A DNA stretch of 23,570 nucleotides from contig CAQRYF010000022.1 of the NCBI GenBank assembly GCA_948875265.1, forward strand, positions 1 to 23,570. Reading direction: 5' to 3'. The notes beneath the pieces were generated by a model. It did no database searches. It was given only the letters and a program-made list of their open reading frames with translations, and was not told the origin of the DNA. Below are positions 17,753 to 23,550 of the stretch, piece by piece. The stretch is from an uncultured Clostridia bacterium. Lineage in GTDB: Bacteria > Bacillota > Clostridia > TANB77 > CAG-508. A program made the translations under genes and the position numbers. Numbering within the stretch: position 1 is the stretch's first letter; every line of letters starts with the position of its first letter.

Positions 17753-18709
17753 GTGCTTTTAGATTTTAGAATTAAATTGCAAAATTTTATTAGAAAAAAT
17801 AAAAATAAAATATTTATAGCAATTGTGGTACTAACAGTAATTATTGGTGTTAATATATTTTTGGGTAAGAAAAGAGAAAGTGCACCTCCTACTACAAGTT
17901 ATAAACCGCACACACCAATTATTTCTGGAAAAGAAGTTAAATCAAAAAATACAAAAGAAAGTATAGAGTCAAAAATAAGTGAATATATGAATTATTGTAA
18001 AGAAAAAAATTATGAGGCAGCATATAATTGTTTAACAGATGATTGTAAAGAATGTAAATTTAAAAATAGTATAGAAAATTTTAAAAAATATATTGACTAT
18101 ATTTTTGACAAAAATAAGATATATAGTATACAAAATTATTCAAACAAAGATAATGTATATATATATCAGGTAATTATTTCAGAAGATATTATGGCTACTG
18201 GTAAAAATAATGATAAATCTGATGAATATTATGATGAAAAAATAGTAATTACTAAAGATGGAAATGATTATAGGCTTTCTGTTGCAGGATTTATAAGTAA
18301 AAAAGCAATGTTAAATGTTTCAGAAGATGAATACATGAAAATAAATGTAGAAGAAAAAATTACATATTATGATAAAATAATATATAAATTAAAAATAAGA
18401 AATAAGACGAGCTATGACATTGTTTTAGAAAGAGATAATGAAGAAGATTGTATAGGAATTTCTTTAAGTGGTGATGTAAGAGAACAAGTAATAGAACAAT
18501 ATACTAATACAGAAAAATATATTGATTCAGGACAGACGAAGACGATAGAATTAACTTTTTCAAAGTATTTTGATGAAAGTAAAAAGCCAGAAACAATAAT
18601 ATTTAATAAAGTGAGGATATTGGAAAAATATACTGGAGTGGATTCTTTATGGGAAGAAGAGTTAAAGCATGCTATAAAAAAATATAGTACAAAAATTTCA
18701 GTTGAATAA
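17753..18709 (+). CDS. TM protein with NTF2-like and beta-sandwich outer domains (candidate VirB8/TcpC-like), copy 2
   Basis: 318 residues, starting at GTG; AGGAGG with a 7-base spacer fixes the start. One TM lies at about 20-38. Residues about 70-185 repeat the plan of the gene before it: KISEYMNYCKEKNYEAAYNCL, then FKKYIDY, then strands ending KDGNDYRLSVAGF. This part holds three cysteines in NCLTDDCKECKFKN that copy 1 lacks. Residues about 190-318 form a second, beta-rich region (ITYYDKIIYKLKIRNKTSYDIVL...KTIELTFSKYF) resembling an Ig-like or DUF4352-type sandwich. The two neighbours appear to be related through their first domain. It is the last gene of the operon and meets the J-domain gene tail to tail. 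The VirB8/TcpC role is inferred. Confidence 0.55.
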   Translation: MLLDFRIKLQNFIRKNKNKIFIAIVVLTVIIGVNIFLGKKRESAPPTTSYKPHTPIISGKEVKSKNTKESIESKISEYMNYCKEKNYEAAYNCLTDDCKECKFKNSIENFKKYIDYIFDKNKIYSIQNYSNKDNVYIYQVIISEDIMATGKNNDKSDEYYDEKIVITKDGNDYRLSVAGFISKKAMLNVSEDEYMKINVEEKITYYDKIIYKLKIRNKTSYDIVLERDNEEDCIGISLSGDVREQVIEQYTNTEKYIDSGQTKTIELTFSKYFDESKKPETIIFNKVRILEKYTGVDSLWEEELKHAIKKYSTKISVE

Positions 18710-18732
18710 AAAGGAGGCAATTAATTGTCTCC
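18708..18732 (-). terminator. Intrinsic terminator of the J-domain gene
   Basis: Arms GGAGGCAA (18713-18720) and TTGTCTCC (18725-18732) pair over 8 positions with one G:U, around a TTAA loop. On the minus strand the hairpin is followed by five T (complement of 18708-18712). The minus-strand stop codon TAA (18723-18721) is in the loop. On the plus strand there is no T-run after it, so it probably ends only minus transcripts, though it may slow plus ones. Confidence 0.7.
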
Positions 18733-19323
18733 TCTAAATATATTAATAATAACATTGACAATTGTAATAAATATATTGATAATAAAGCGAAAAACAGAAT
18801 TTTGTTTATATAAGTCTTCAAAATAGTGTTTTACGAAAGGGACTTGATATACAAGAAATAAAATAATAAAAGTAAGGGTAAAAGCAATGAAAATATTTAA
18901 ATAATCTTTTAATGTTTTCCTATATCTAATCTTATATCCCCTATTCTTTAAGTCTTGAATATAAGCATCATAATAAGCTTTTTCTTTTGCTTGCTGAACT
19001 TGCCTTTGATATTCAAGTTGCTGTTGTCTTAAAAGTTTCTCTTGATATTCGTTTGAAATATTATTAATATTTTCATTTAATAAATCTTCAGTATTAGGCT
19101 CTTTTCTTGCTAATTCTAAATCATATTGTTTTCTTTTTTCTTCATTAGATAAAACTTCATAAGCTTCATTAATTAGTTTCAATTTTTCTTCGTATATATG
19201 TTTTACACTTTCATCTTGTAAATCAGGATGATACTTTTTTGCTAATGTTGTGTATGCTTTTTTTATAATTTCTGGTGATGCATCTTTATCTATTTCTAAT
19301 ATTTTATAATAATTCTTTTCCAT
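18721..19323 (-). CDS. J-domain (DnaJ-like) protein with two C-terminal membrane helices
   Basis: 200 residues from the ATG at 19323-19321, chosen because GGAGAGG lies about 6 bases upstream and the J-domain starts right there (MEKNYYKILEID); an upstream in-frame ATG at 19371 would add 16 hydrophobic residues and lies in the promoter. J-domain residues 1-70 have the HPD triad at 32-34 (KKYHPDL) and the INEAYEVLSNEEKRKQYD ending. A Gln/Glu-rich coiled segment follows (about 95-125), then two TM helices at about 140-162 and 178-197. There is no G/F, zinc-finger or C-terminal client domain, so it is a class C J-protein that would recruit DnaK to the membrane. It is transcribed against the T4SS operon; a role in that system is not shown. 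Confidence 0.88.
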   Translation of the reverse strand: MEKNYYKILEIDKDASPEIIKKAYTTLAKKYHPDLQDESVKHIYEEKLKLINEAYEVLSNEEKRKQYDLELARKEPNTEDLLNENINNISNEYQEKLLRQQQLEYQRQVQQAKEKAYYDAYIQDLKNRGYKIRYRKTLKDYLNIFIAFTLTFIILFLVYQVPFVKHYFEDLYKQNSVFRFIINIFITIVNVIINIFRGDN

Positions 19324-19352
19324 AGTTAACCTCTCCAAATACAATATAACAT

Positions 19353-19381
19353 AAAAAAAGTCTATTAGCAATAATTAGAAA
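19353..19381 (-). promoter_or_regulatory. Promoter of the J-domain gene
   Basis: On the minus strand TTGCTA is followed by a 17-base spacer and TATATT, shortly before the GGAGAGG ribosome binding site. Match to sigma-A consensus is 4/6 and 5/6. AT-rich DNA gives chance matches, so confidence is moderate. Confidence 0.45.
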
Positions 19382-19438
19382 TATATTAACAAGACAAAAG
19401 AATTTTATTTTTTTGACATAAAATTCAAACACAATTTA

Positions 19439-19467
19439 TTGACAGATATTGGAAAATATTGTATTAT
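19439..19467 (+). promoter_or_regulatory. Near-consensus sigma-A promoter, distal to rpn
   Basis: TTGACA (19439-19444), 17-base spacer, TATTAT (19462-19467). The spacer contains an imperfect inverted repeat (ACAGATATT ggaa AATATTGT, one bulged base), which could be an operator. It would give rpn a leader of about 280 bases. Confidence 0.6.
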
Positions 19468-19621
19468 AAAGAAAATTTTAATTCAATTATTTTAAATCAA
19501 ATATGAATTCATGGGGAGAAATGTGTAATTATTCTATATATTTAAGTTAAAAAATTCAAAATTAGAGTATTTGAGGTTCTTTAAAATATTAAAACAAAAT
19601 TAAAACTTAGAAAAAAGAAAA

Positions 19622-19699
19622 TTAAAGAAAGTAGGTGAGAAACAAAGAAATTTAGAGAAAAAGAATAAAAAATACAAGCAAAATACCTACTTTACTTAA
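19622..19699 (+). repeat. Long-loop inverted repeat in the rpn leader
   Basis: Arms at 19622-19636 and 19685-19699 match at 13 of 15 positions, including nine in a row (AAAGTAGGT against ACCTACTTT), around a 48-base purine-rich loop. No T-run follows, so a simple terminator is unlikely. Confidence 0.5.
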
Positions 19700-19708
19700 A
19701 AATAAATA

Positions 19709-19736
19709 TTGACATATAAATAAATAAGAGTATAAT
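19709..19736 (+). promoter_or_regulatory. Consensus promoter directly upstream of rpn
   Basis: TTGACA (19709-19714), 16-base spacer, TATAAT (19731-19736). The ATG at 19753 is only 16 bases after the -10 box, so the transcript would start inside or just at the ribosome binding site GGAGAGG (19741-19747), giving a leader of about 10 bases. Confidence 0.65.
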
Positions 19737-19752
19737 AGAAGGAGAGGATGCA

Positions 19753-20925
19753 ATGAAGCCATTTACTTATGAGGAATATAGATATTACAAAAAAATATTA
19801 TATCCAAAAAGTATTTTTAAATTATGTGATACAAAAGAAAACTATTTAACAAAAAAGAAAAAAATAAATCAACCTCATGATAAAATGTTTAAAGAAATAC
19901 TAGAAGATAAAGAAGAAACAGTAAAATTTATAAATGAAATATTAAAATTAGAGGGAACAGATAATGAACTAAAAAAAGATGATATAGAAAAATATAATAG
20001 AGAGTTTATAACAGATGAATTTAGTAATATAGAAGCAGATATTATATATAAAAAGAAAGAGCAAAATATATTTTTTTTGATAGAACATCAATCAACAATA
20101 GACTATTCTATGCCATATAGAATTTTAAGATATAATATGGCAATAATGGAAAGTGCAATAAATAAAAGGAAAATAAGAAATAAAGAATATAAATTACCAA
20201 CAATATTTTCATTTGTTATATACACAGGAGATAAAAAGTGGAATGCACAAAGTTATTTAATAGAAAAGCAAGAAAAGTTAAATGGATATAATCAGCAAGA
20301 GTTTGCAAATTTTGAAGTAATAGATATAAACAACTATACTGAAGAAGAATTATTACATAGTGATAGATTATTACCTAAGCTAATGTTATTAGAAAAATCA
20401 AATGAAGTAGAAGATTTAGGTAATTATATAGATAATATTATAAAAACAAATCCGAATAATAATCAGAAAATATTTTTAAAAAAAGTAATTAATTATATAT
20501 TCAATGATAAGATAAATTCAGAGAAACTAGAAGAATATAATATAAAACTAGGATTAGAGAGAGGAGAGGATAGTATGACACTTAAAGAAAAGGCAGAAAA
20601 GTGGATTGATCAAATGATAGAAGAAAGAGGAAAAGATATTATAGAAAAGGAAGAAGTGATAGCACAAAAGGAAGAAGTAGTAGCACAAAAGGAAGAAGCA
20701 GTGGCGCAAAAAGAAGAAGAAATAATAAAGAGAGAAGGAAAAATAGAACAAAGAGAAAAGTATATAAAAATGAGAGAAGAAAATATTAATAAAACAAAAG
20801 ATAATTTTATAATTGGGATGATAAAAAGCCGTATAGATGAAAGTACAATTTTAGAAATAACTAGAATTGATAAAAAGGAATTAGATAAAATAAAAGAAAA
20901 ATACAATCTAGCAGTTGTGAATTAA
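19753..20925 (+). CDS. rpn: Rpn-family PD-(D/E)XK nuclease (PDDEXK transposase-like)
   Basis: 390 residues. After a 40-residue basic N-terminal extension comes the family opening HDKMFKEIL (42-50), then EADIIYKK with Asp96, IFFLIEHQS with Glu111 and Gln113, and a YRILRYNMAIME helix. Asp plus ExQ is the Rpn version of the PD-(D/E)XK active site. Known Rpn proteins are DNA endonucleases, first named for promoting recombination and later shown to act in phage defence. Residues about 275-390 form a charged helix with heptad-like units (EEVVAQK) and a C-terminal cap (ESTILEITRIDKKELDKIK). Start: ATG with GGAGAGG 5 bases upstream. An in-frame internal ATG with a matching ribosome binding site occurs at codon 275. 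A strong terminator follows, so it is monocistronic. Confidence 0.9.
   Translation: MKPFTYEEYRYYKKILYPKSIFKLCDTKENYLTKKKKINQPHDKMFKEILEDKEETVKFINEILKLEGTDNELKKDDIEKYNREFITDEFSNIEADIIYKKKEQNIFFLIEHQSTIDYSMPYRILRYNMAIMESAINKRKIRNKEYKLPTIFSFVIYTGDKKWNAQSYLIEKQEKLNGYNQQEFANFEVIDINNYTEEELLHSDRLLPKLMLLEKSNEVEDLGNYIDNIIKTNPNNNQKIFLKKVINYIFNDKINSEKLEEYNIKLGLERGEDSMTLKEKAEKWIDQMIEERGKDIIEKEEVIAQKEEVVAQKEEAVAQKEEEIIKREGKIEQREKYIKMREENINKTKDNFIIGMIKSRIDESTILEITRIDKKELDKIKEKYNLAVVN
20559..20574 (+). promoter_or_regulatory. Internal ribosome binding site within rpn
   Basis: GAGAGGAGAGGATAGT lies directly before an in-frame ATG (20575). The nine bases GGAGAGGAT and the spacing to ATG are the same as at the gene's own start (GGAGAGGAT-N3-ATG in both), which argues for a second, real initiation site. 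Confidence 0.6.
20575..20925 (+). CDS. Possible short Rpn C-terminal product (RpnS-like intragenic antitoxin)
   Basis: Starting at Met275 of rpn, this in-frame nested product would be 116 residues: MTLKEKAEKWIDQMIEERGK, the coiled-coil heptads, and the C-terminal helices. It lacks the nuclease residues. In E. coli, rpn genes have been reported to make a short C-terminal protein from an internal start that blocks the full-length toxin. The ribosome binding site here is as good as the main one. That it is translated and acts as an antitoxin is inference. Confidence 0.5.
   Translation: MTLKEKAEKWIDQMIEERGKDIIEKEEVIAQKEEVVAQKEEAVAQKEEEIIKREGKIEQREKYIKMREENINKTKDNFIIGMIKSRIDESTILEITRIDKKELDKIKEKYNLAVVN
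20650..20712 (+). repeat. Three tandem 21-bp coding repeats in rpn
   Basis: Units at 20650-20670, 20671-20691 and 20692-20712, each starting GAAGAAG and encoding EEVIAQK, EEVVAQK and EEAVAQK. A more diverged fourth unit follows. Each unit is one coiled-coil heptad, so copy-number change would keep the frame. Confidence 0.85.
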
Positions 20926-20949
20926 AAGTGTATTAATATATACACTTTT
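20924..20949 (+). terminator. Intrinsic terminator after rpn
   Basis: Perfect 10-base stem AAAAGTGTAT (20924-20933) and ATACACTTTT (20940-20949), 6-base loop, followed by ATTAATTTTTATATT. The stem overlaps the stop codon. The A-run on the other side would also allow it to work on the minus strand. Confidence 0.75.
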
Positions 20950-21045
20950 ATTAATTTTTATATTATTTAGTGACTAAGAATTATTTATTTATCCTAAGTA
21001 TTCACCAAAAAACATACTTTTCATAATTTATATTAGGTGATGAAA

Positions 21046-21900
21046 ATGAAAAGTGGATTATGCTTAGCAGGAGGAGGAGTAAAAGGTGCTGCACATATAG
21101 GTGCAATAAAAGCTTTAGAAGAGGAAAATATTAAATTTAATTACATAGGAGGGACATCTTCAGGAAGTATTGTAGCATGCTTGTATGCATGTGGTTTTAC
21201 ATCAGATGAAATGTATAAGATATTTAAAAAATACTGTAAAAAAATTAAATATGTAGATTTACTAAATATTCTAAAATTAATACTAGGACTAATTCTAACT
21301 GGTAGAATTGTAATAGATGGTCTAAATAGTGGAAAACAAATAGAAAAGCTAATTAATAAAGTTTGCAAAGAAAAACAAATTTATAATATATCAGATATAA
21401 GAAAACCATTAGTTATACCTAGTGTTAATTTATGTAATGGAGACCTTATTTGTTTTACTTCATGTCTTAATAGAAATGGATTTTCTGATAATATTGTATA
21501 TGTTAATGATATAAATATAGGAAAAGCAGTTAGAGCTAGTTGTAGCTATCCAGTAGTATTTTCGCCTTGTAAATACAATAATGTAAATTTAGTAGATGGA
21601 GGAATAAGAGAAAATGTACCATGGAAAGAAGTAAAAGCATTAGGGGCTGATAAAGTTTTAAGTATTGTTTTTGATGATGAAATTAATAATAGTTGTAATA
21701 AAAATTTAGTAGAAATAGCAGGACGTTCAATCAGTTTAATAGGCAGAGAACTTTCTAATTATGAACTAAGTGGTGCAGATTATATTATTAGAATAAGAAG
21801 TGATAAAGTTGGACTTTTAGATATGAGTAAAATTGATGAGCTCTATAATATGGGATATGAGCAAACGAAAAAAGAAATTAAAAATAATTTTCCATTTTAG
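21046..21900 (+). CDS. Patatin-like phospholipase (RssA/YlbK-type)
   Basis: 284 residues from the ATG at 21046, chosen because TAGGTG sits 6 bases upstream; GTG 21037 and ATG 21040 are in frame but lie on or beside that site. Oxyanion-hole motif GGGVKG is at 9-14, nucleophile motif GTSSG with Ser38, and catalytic Asp184 in DGG (LVDGGIRENVPW). The Ser/Asp dyad, spacing and length fit a complete single-domain bacterial patatin, which hydrolyses acyl chains from membrane lipids. No signal peptide or TM is evident beyond a hydrophobic helix near residues 75-90. No cyclase or other CBASS gene is adjacent, so a CapV-type defence role is not supported. It has no convincing promoter of its own after the rpn terminator; a weak TATATT at 21029 is possible. 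Confidence 0.9.
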   Translation: MKSGLCLAGGGVKGAAHIGAIKALEEENIKFNYIGGTSSGSIVACLYACGFTSDEMYKIFKKYCKKIKYVDLLNILKLILGLILTGRIVIDGLNSGKQIEKLINKVCKEKQIYNISDIRKPLVIPSVNLCNGDLICFTSCLNRNGFSDNIVYVNDINIGKAVRASCSYPVVFSPCKYNNVNLVDGGIRENVPWKEVKALGADKVLSIVFDDEINNSCNKNLVEIAGRSISLIGRELSNYELSGADYIIRIRSDKVGLLDMSKIDELYNMGYEQTKKEIKNNFPF

Positions 21901-21952
21901 GATTGGATCTTTAAAGGTTAATTTTATATTGTAAAAAATAGAAATTAAAAAG

Positions 21953-22008
21953 TATATCAAAAAAAGTACTAAAAAATTAAAGTTTTTTTGATATATCAAA
22001 AAAACTTT
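21953..22008 (+). repeat. Perfect 30-bp palindrome plus an extra half-site upstream of the ATPase gene
   Basis: 21979-22008 is a perfect palindrome with arms AAAGTTTTTTTGATA and its complement. The sequence TATATCAAAAAAA occurs at 21953-21965 and again at 21992-22004 (39 bases apart), and inverted at 21983-21995. The palindrome's right end overlaps the -35 box at 22006. It could be an operator for the ATPase promoter, or an all-AT hairpin ending the patatin transcript. Confidence 0.75.
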
Positions 22009-22034
22009 ACAAGTTAAAATATTTATGTTATAAT
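22006..22034 (+). promoter_or_regulatory. Promoter of the AAA-DUF4143 gene
   Basis: TTTACA (22006-22011), 17-base spacer, TATAAT (22029-22034). The start codon at 22052 is 17 bases after the -10 box, so the leader would be about 10 bases and begin at or in the AGGTGA ribosome binding site. Confidence 0.65.
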
Positions 22035-22051
22035 AATTTTAGGTGATTATT

Positions 22052-23254
22052 ATGATTAAAAGAGAGATTTATTTAGAAAAGATAAGAGATTTTTATGATG
22101 AAACAAGCTTAATAAAAATAATATATGGACTAAGAAGAAGTGGAAAGTCAGTAATTCTGACTCAAATAATGAATGAAATAAAAGAAAAGGGGATTCAAGA
22201 TGACCATATTATATATATAAATTTTGAATCTTTAGATTTTAGCGAGATAAATACAGCTAAAGACTTAGATAACTACATAAAGAAAAGTGTAAAAGATGAT
22301 AAAATATATTATATTTTTTTAGATGAAATTCAAAAAATAGAACAATTTGAGAAAGCTATAAATTCATTAAGAATTACAAATAAATTTAGTATATTTATCA
22401 CAGGATCAAATAGTAGAATGACATTTGCAGAACTTTCAACAGATCTTTCAGGAAGATATGTAAGTTTTAGGATAAACCCATTAACTTTTAAAGAAATTGT
22501 AGAACTTACTAATACTAAAAAAGAAGATTATGAAAAGCTATTATTAGATGTATTTGAATGGGGGAGTTTACCACAAAGATTTTCTTTTAAAGATGATAAT
22601 AGTAAGTTTATTTATATATCAGATGTTTATGATTCTATAATATTAAGAGATATTGTTGAAAGATTAAAAATTAAAGATATAACATCGTTTAATAAAATAT
22701 TACAATATTTATTAGAAATAGAAGGAAGAGAATTTTCAGCAACAAATGTATTGGAGTATTTAAGAAAGGAGAATTCAGAAATATCTACACAGACTTTATA
22801 TTCATATTTGGAAGCATTATGCTCAGCATTTATAATAAATAAAGTAAATAGATATGATATACATGGAAAATCTGTTTTAAAATCCTTAAATAAATATTAT
22901 GCTTCAGATTTAGGCGTAAAGAAAATAAAAACAAATCAAAAAGATGTAAATTATAGTAATTGCCTTGAAAATATAGTATATAATGAATTTATATCAAGAG
23001 GATATGATATATATATTGGTAAAACTAAAAAAGGAGAAGTAGATTTTGTTATATCTAAGCAAGGAAATGTAAAATATATTCAAGTTACTTATTTATTGAC
23101 TAGGGAAGAAACTATTGAAAGAGAATTTGGAGCATATAAACCAATAGATGATAATTATGAAAAATATGTTATTAGTATGGATAGATTAAACTTTTCGAGA
23201 AATGGTATTAAACATATGAATATAATTGATTTCTTAATGGGAGATGAATTTTAA
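22052..23254 (+). CDS. AAA-family ATPase with C-terminal DUF4143 domain
   Basis: 400 residues from the ATG at 22052, with AGGTGA 5 bases upstream; the GTG at 22043 lies inside that site. Walker A is GLRRSGKS at 26-33 and Walker B is FLDEIQ with Asp91/Glu92, followed by FITGSNSRM and the LSGRYVSFRINPLTFKEI segment, typical of the AAA_14 domain. The C-terminal half is a winged-helix-like region, then the DUF4143 end with GEVDFVISKQGN and YIQV (Glu329, Asp331, Gln344), a motif recalling PD-(D/E)XK folds. Such proteins are very common, often in many copies, in gut Bacteroidetes, Firmicutes and archaea; the biological role is unknown. It is complete and carries its own promoter. No clear terminator follows. 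Confidence 0.9.
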   Translation: MIKREIYLEKIRDFYDETSLIKIIYGLRRSGKSVILTQIMNEIKEKGIQDDHIIYINFESLDFSEINTAKDLDNYIKKSVKDDKIYYIFLDEIQKIEQFEKAINSLRITNKFSIFITGSNSRMTFAELSTDLSGRYVSFRINPLTFKEIVELTNTKKEDYEKLLLDVFEWGSLPQRFSFKDDNSKFIYISDVYDSIILRDIVERLKIKDITSFNKILQYLLEIEGREFSATNVLEYLRKENSEISTQTLYSYLEALCSAFIINKVNRYDIHGKSVLKSLNKYYASDLGVKKIKTNQKDVNYSNCLENIVYNEFISRGYDIYIGKTKKGEVDFVISKQGNVKYIQVTYLLTREETIEREFGAYKPIDDNYEKYVISMDRLNFSRNGIKHMNIIDFLMGDEF

Positions 23255-23426
23255 TGATTTTGGGAAGAGTTTAAAAATTATGATTTAAATATATAGTATA
23301 TGAAGAAGAAAGTTAAATACAGCTTAAGTAGTTAGTAAGAAATTTACAAAATATTAACAACAATGTAATTTTAGTTTATGTTATATGTGCCTACTTGCTT
23401 AATGGCAGGAAGGAGGGTATCTTTAA

Positions 23427-23495
23427 GTGAAAAAGCTACTTGCATTGTTAAAACCTTATTTGATCTATTTAATAGTAAGGGGATTAAGTGACTAA
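23427..23495 (+). CDS. Possible 22-residue hydrophobic peptide (type I toxin-like)
   Basis: GTG at 23427 opens a 22-codon frame ending in TAA: a basic start (MKKLLALLK), a hydrophobic centre (PYLIYLIV) and a short polar end (RGLSD). AAGGAGGG (23410-23417) lies 9 bases upstream, among the best ribosome binding sites in the window. Short basic-hydrophobic peptides with strong sites and structured flanks are typical of type I toxin families, but I cannot match this to a named one. Its small size makes chance occurrence a real possibility. Confidence 0.3.
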   Translation: MKKLLALLKPYLIYLIVRGLSD

Positions 23496-23500
23496 AAAGG

Positions 23501-23550
23501 AAAAAGACTAGGAGCTGAGGCTGCTGAAAAAGTAGTCCCAAATTAGCTCT
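23501..23550 (-). terminator. Structured segment, possible minus-strand terminator
   Basis: Outer stem GAGCTGA (23512-23518) with TTAGCTC (23543-23549), inner stem GGCTGCT (23519-23525) with AGTAGTCC (23531-23538, one bulge) and a GAAAA loop. On the minus strand it is followed by TAGTC then five T. A minus transcript ending here would run opposite the region after the small peptide. Its upstream part is outside the window. Confidence 0.3.

Larger units (their letters stand above)
19324..19752. other. 429-base divergent intergenic region
   Basis: No credible gene. It holds the minus promoter for the J-domain gene, a near-consensus plus promoter at 19439-19467, a second consensus plus promoter at 19709-19736, and a 15-base imperfect inverted repeat at 19622-19636 and 19685-19699. 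The region from about 19475 to 19735 would be a long purine-rich leader if the first plus promoter drives rpn. Confidence 0.7.

Noticed and set aside
19324..19371. Longer J-domain protein starting at 19371
   Set aside because: The extra 16 residues have no ribosome binding site; GGAGAGG and the conserved J-domain beginning mark the ATG at 19323.
19503..19550. Fifteen-codon leader peptide (MNSWGEMCNYSIYLS)
   Set aside because: No clear ribosome binding site before it and no coupled attenuator structure; likely chance.
20650..20712. CRISPR-like repeats
   Set aside because: The 21-bp units abut with no spacers and encode coiled-coil heptads in frame.
21046..21900. Patatin as a CBASS effector (CapV)
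   Set aside because: No cGAS/DncV-like cyclase, HORMA or other CBASS partner in the neighbouring genes.
21979..22008. Palindrome as a classical terminator for the patatin gene
   Set aside because: The stem is almost entirely A:T and no T-run follows it; an operator or promoter-linked element fits better, though termination is not excluded.
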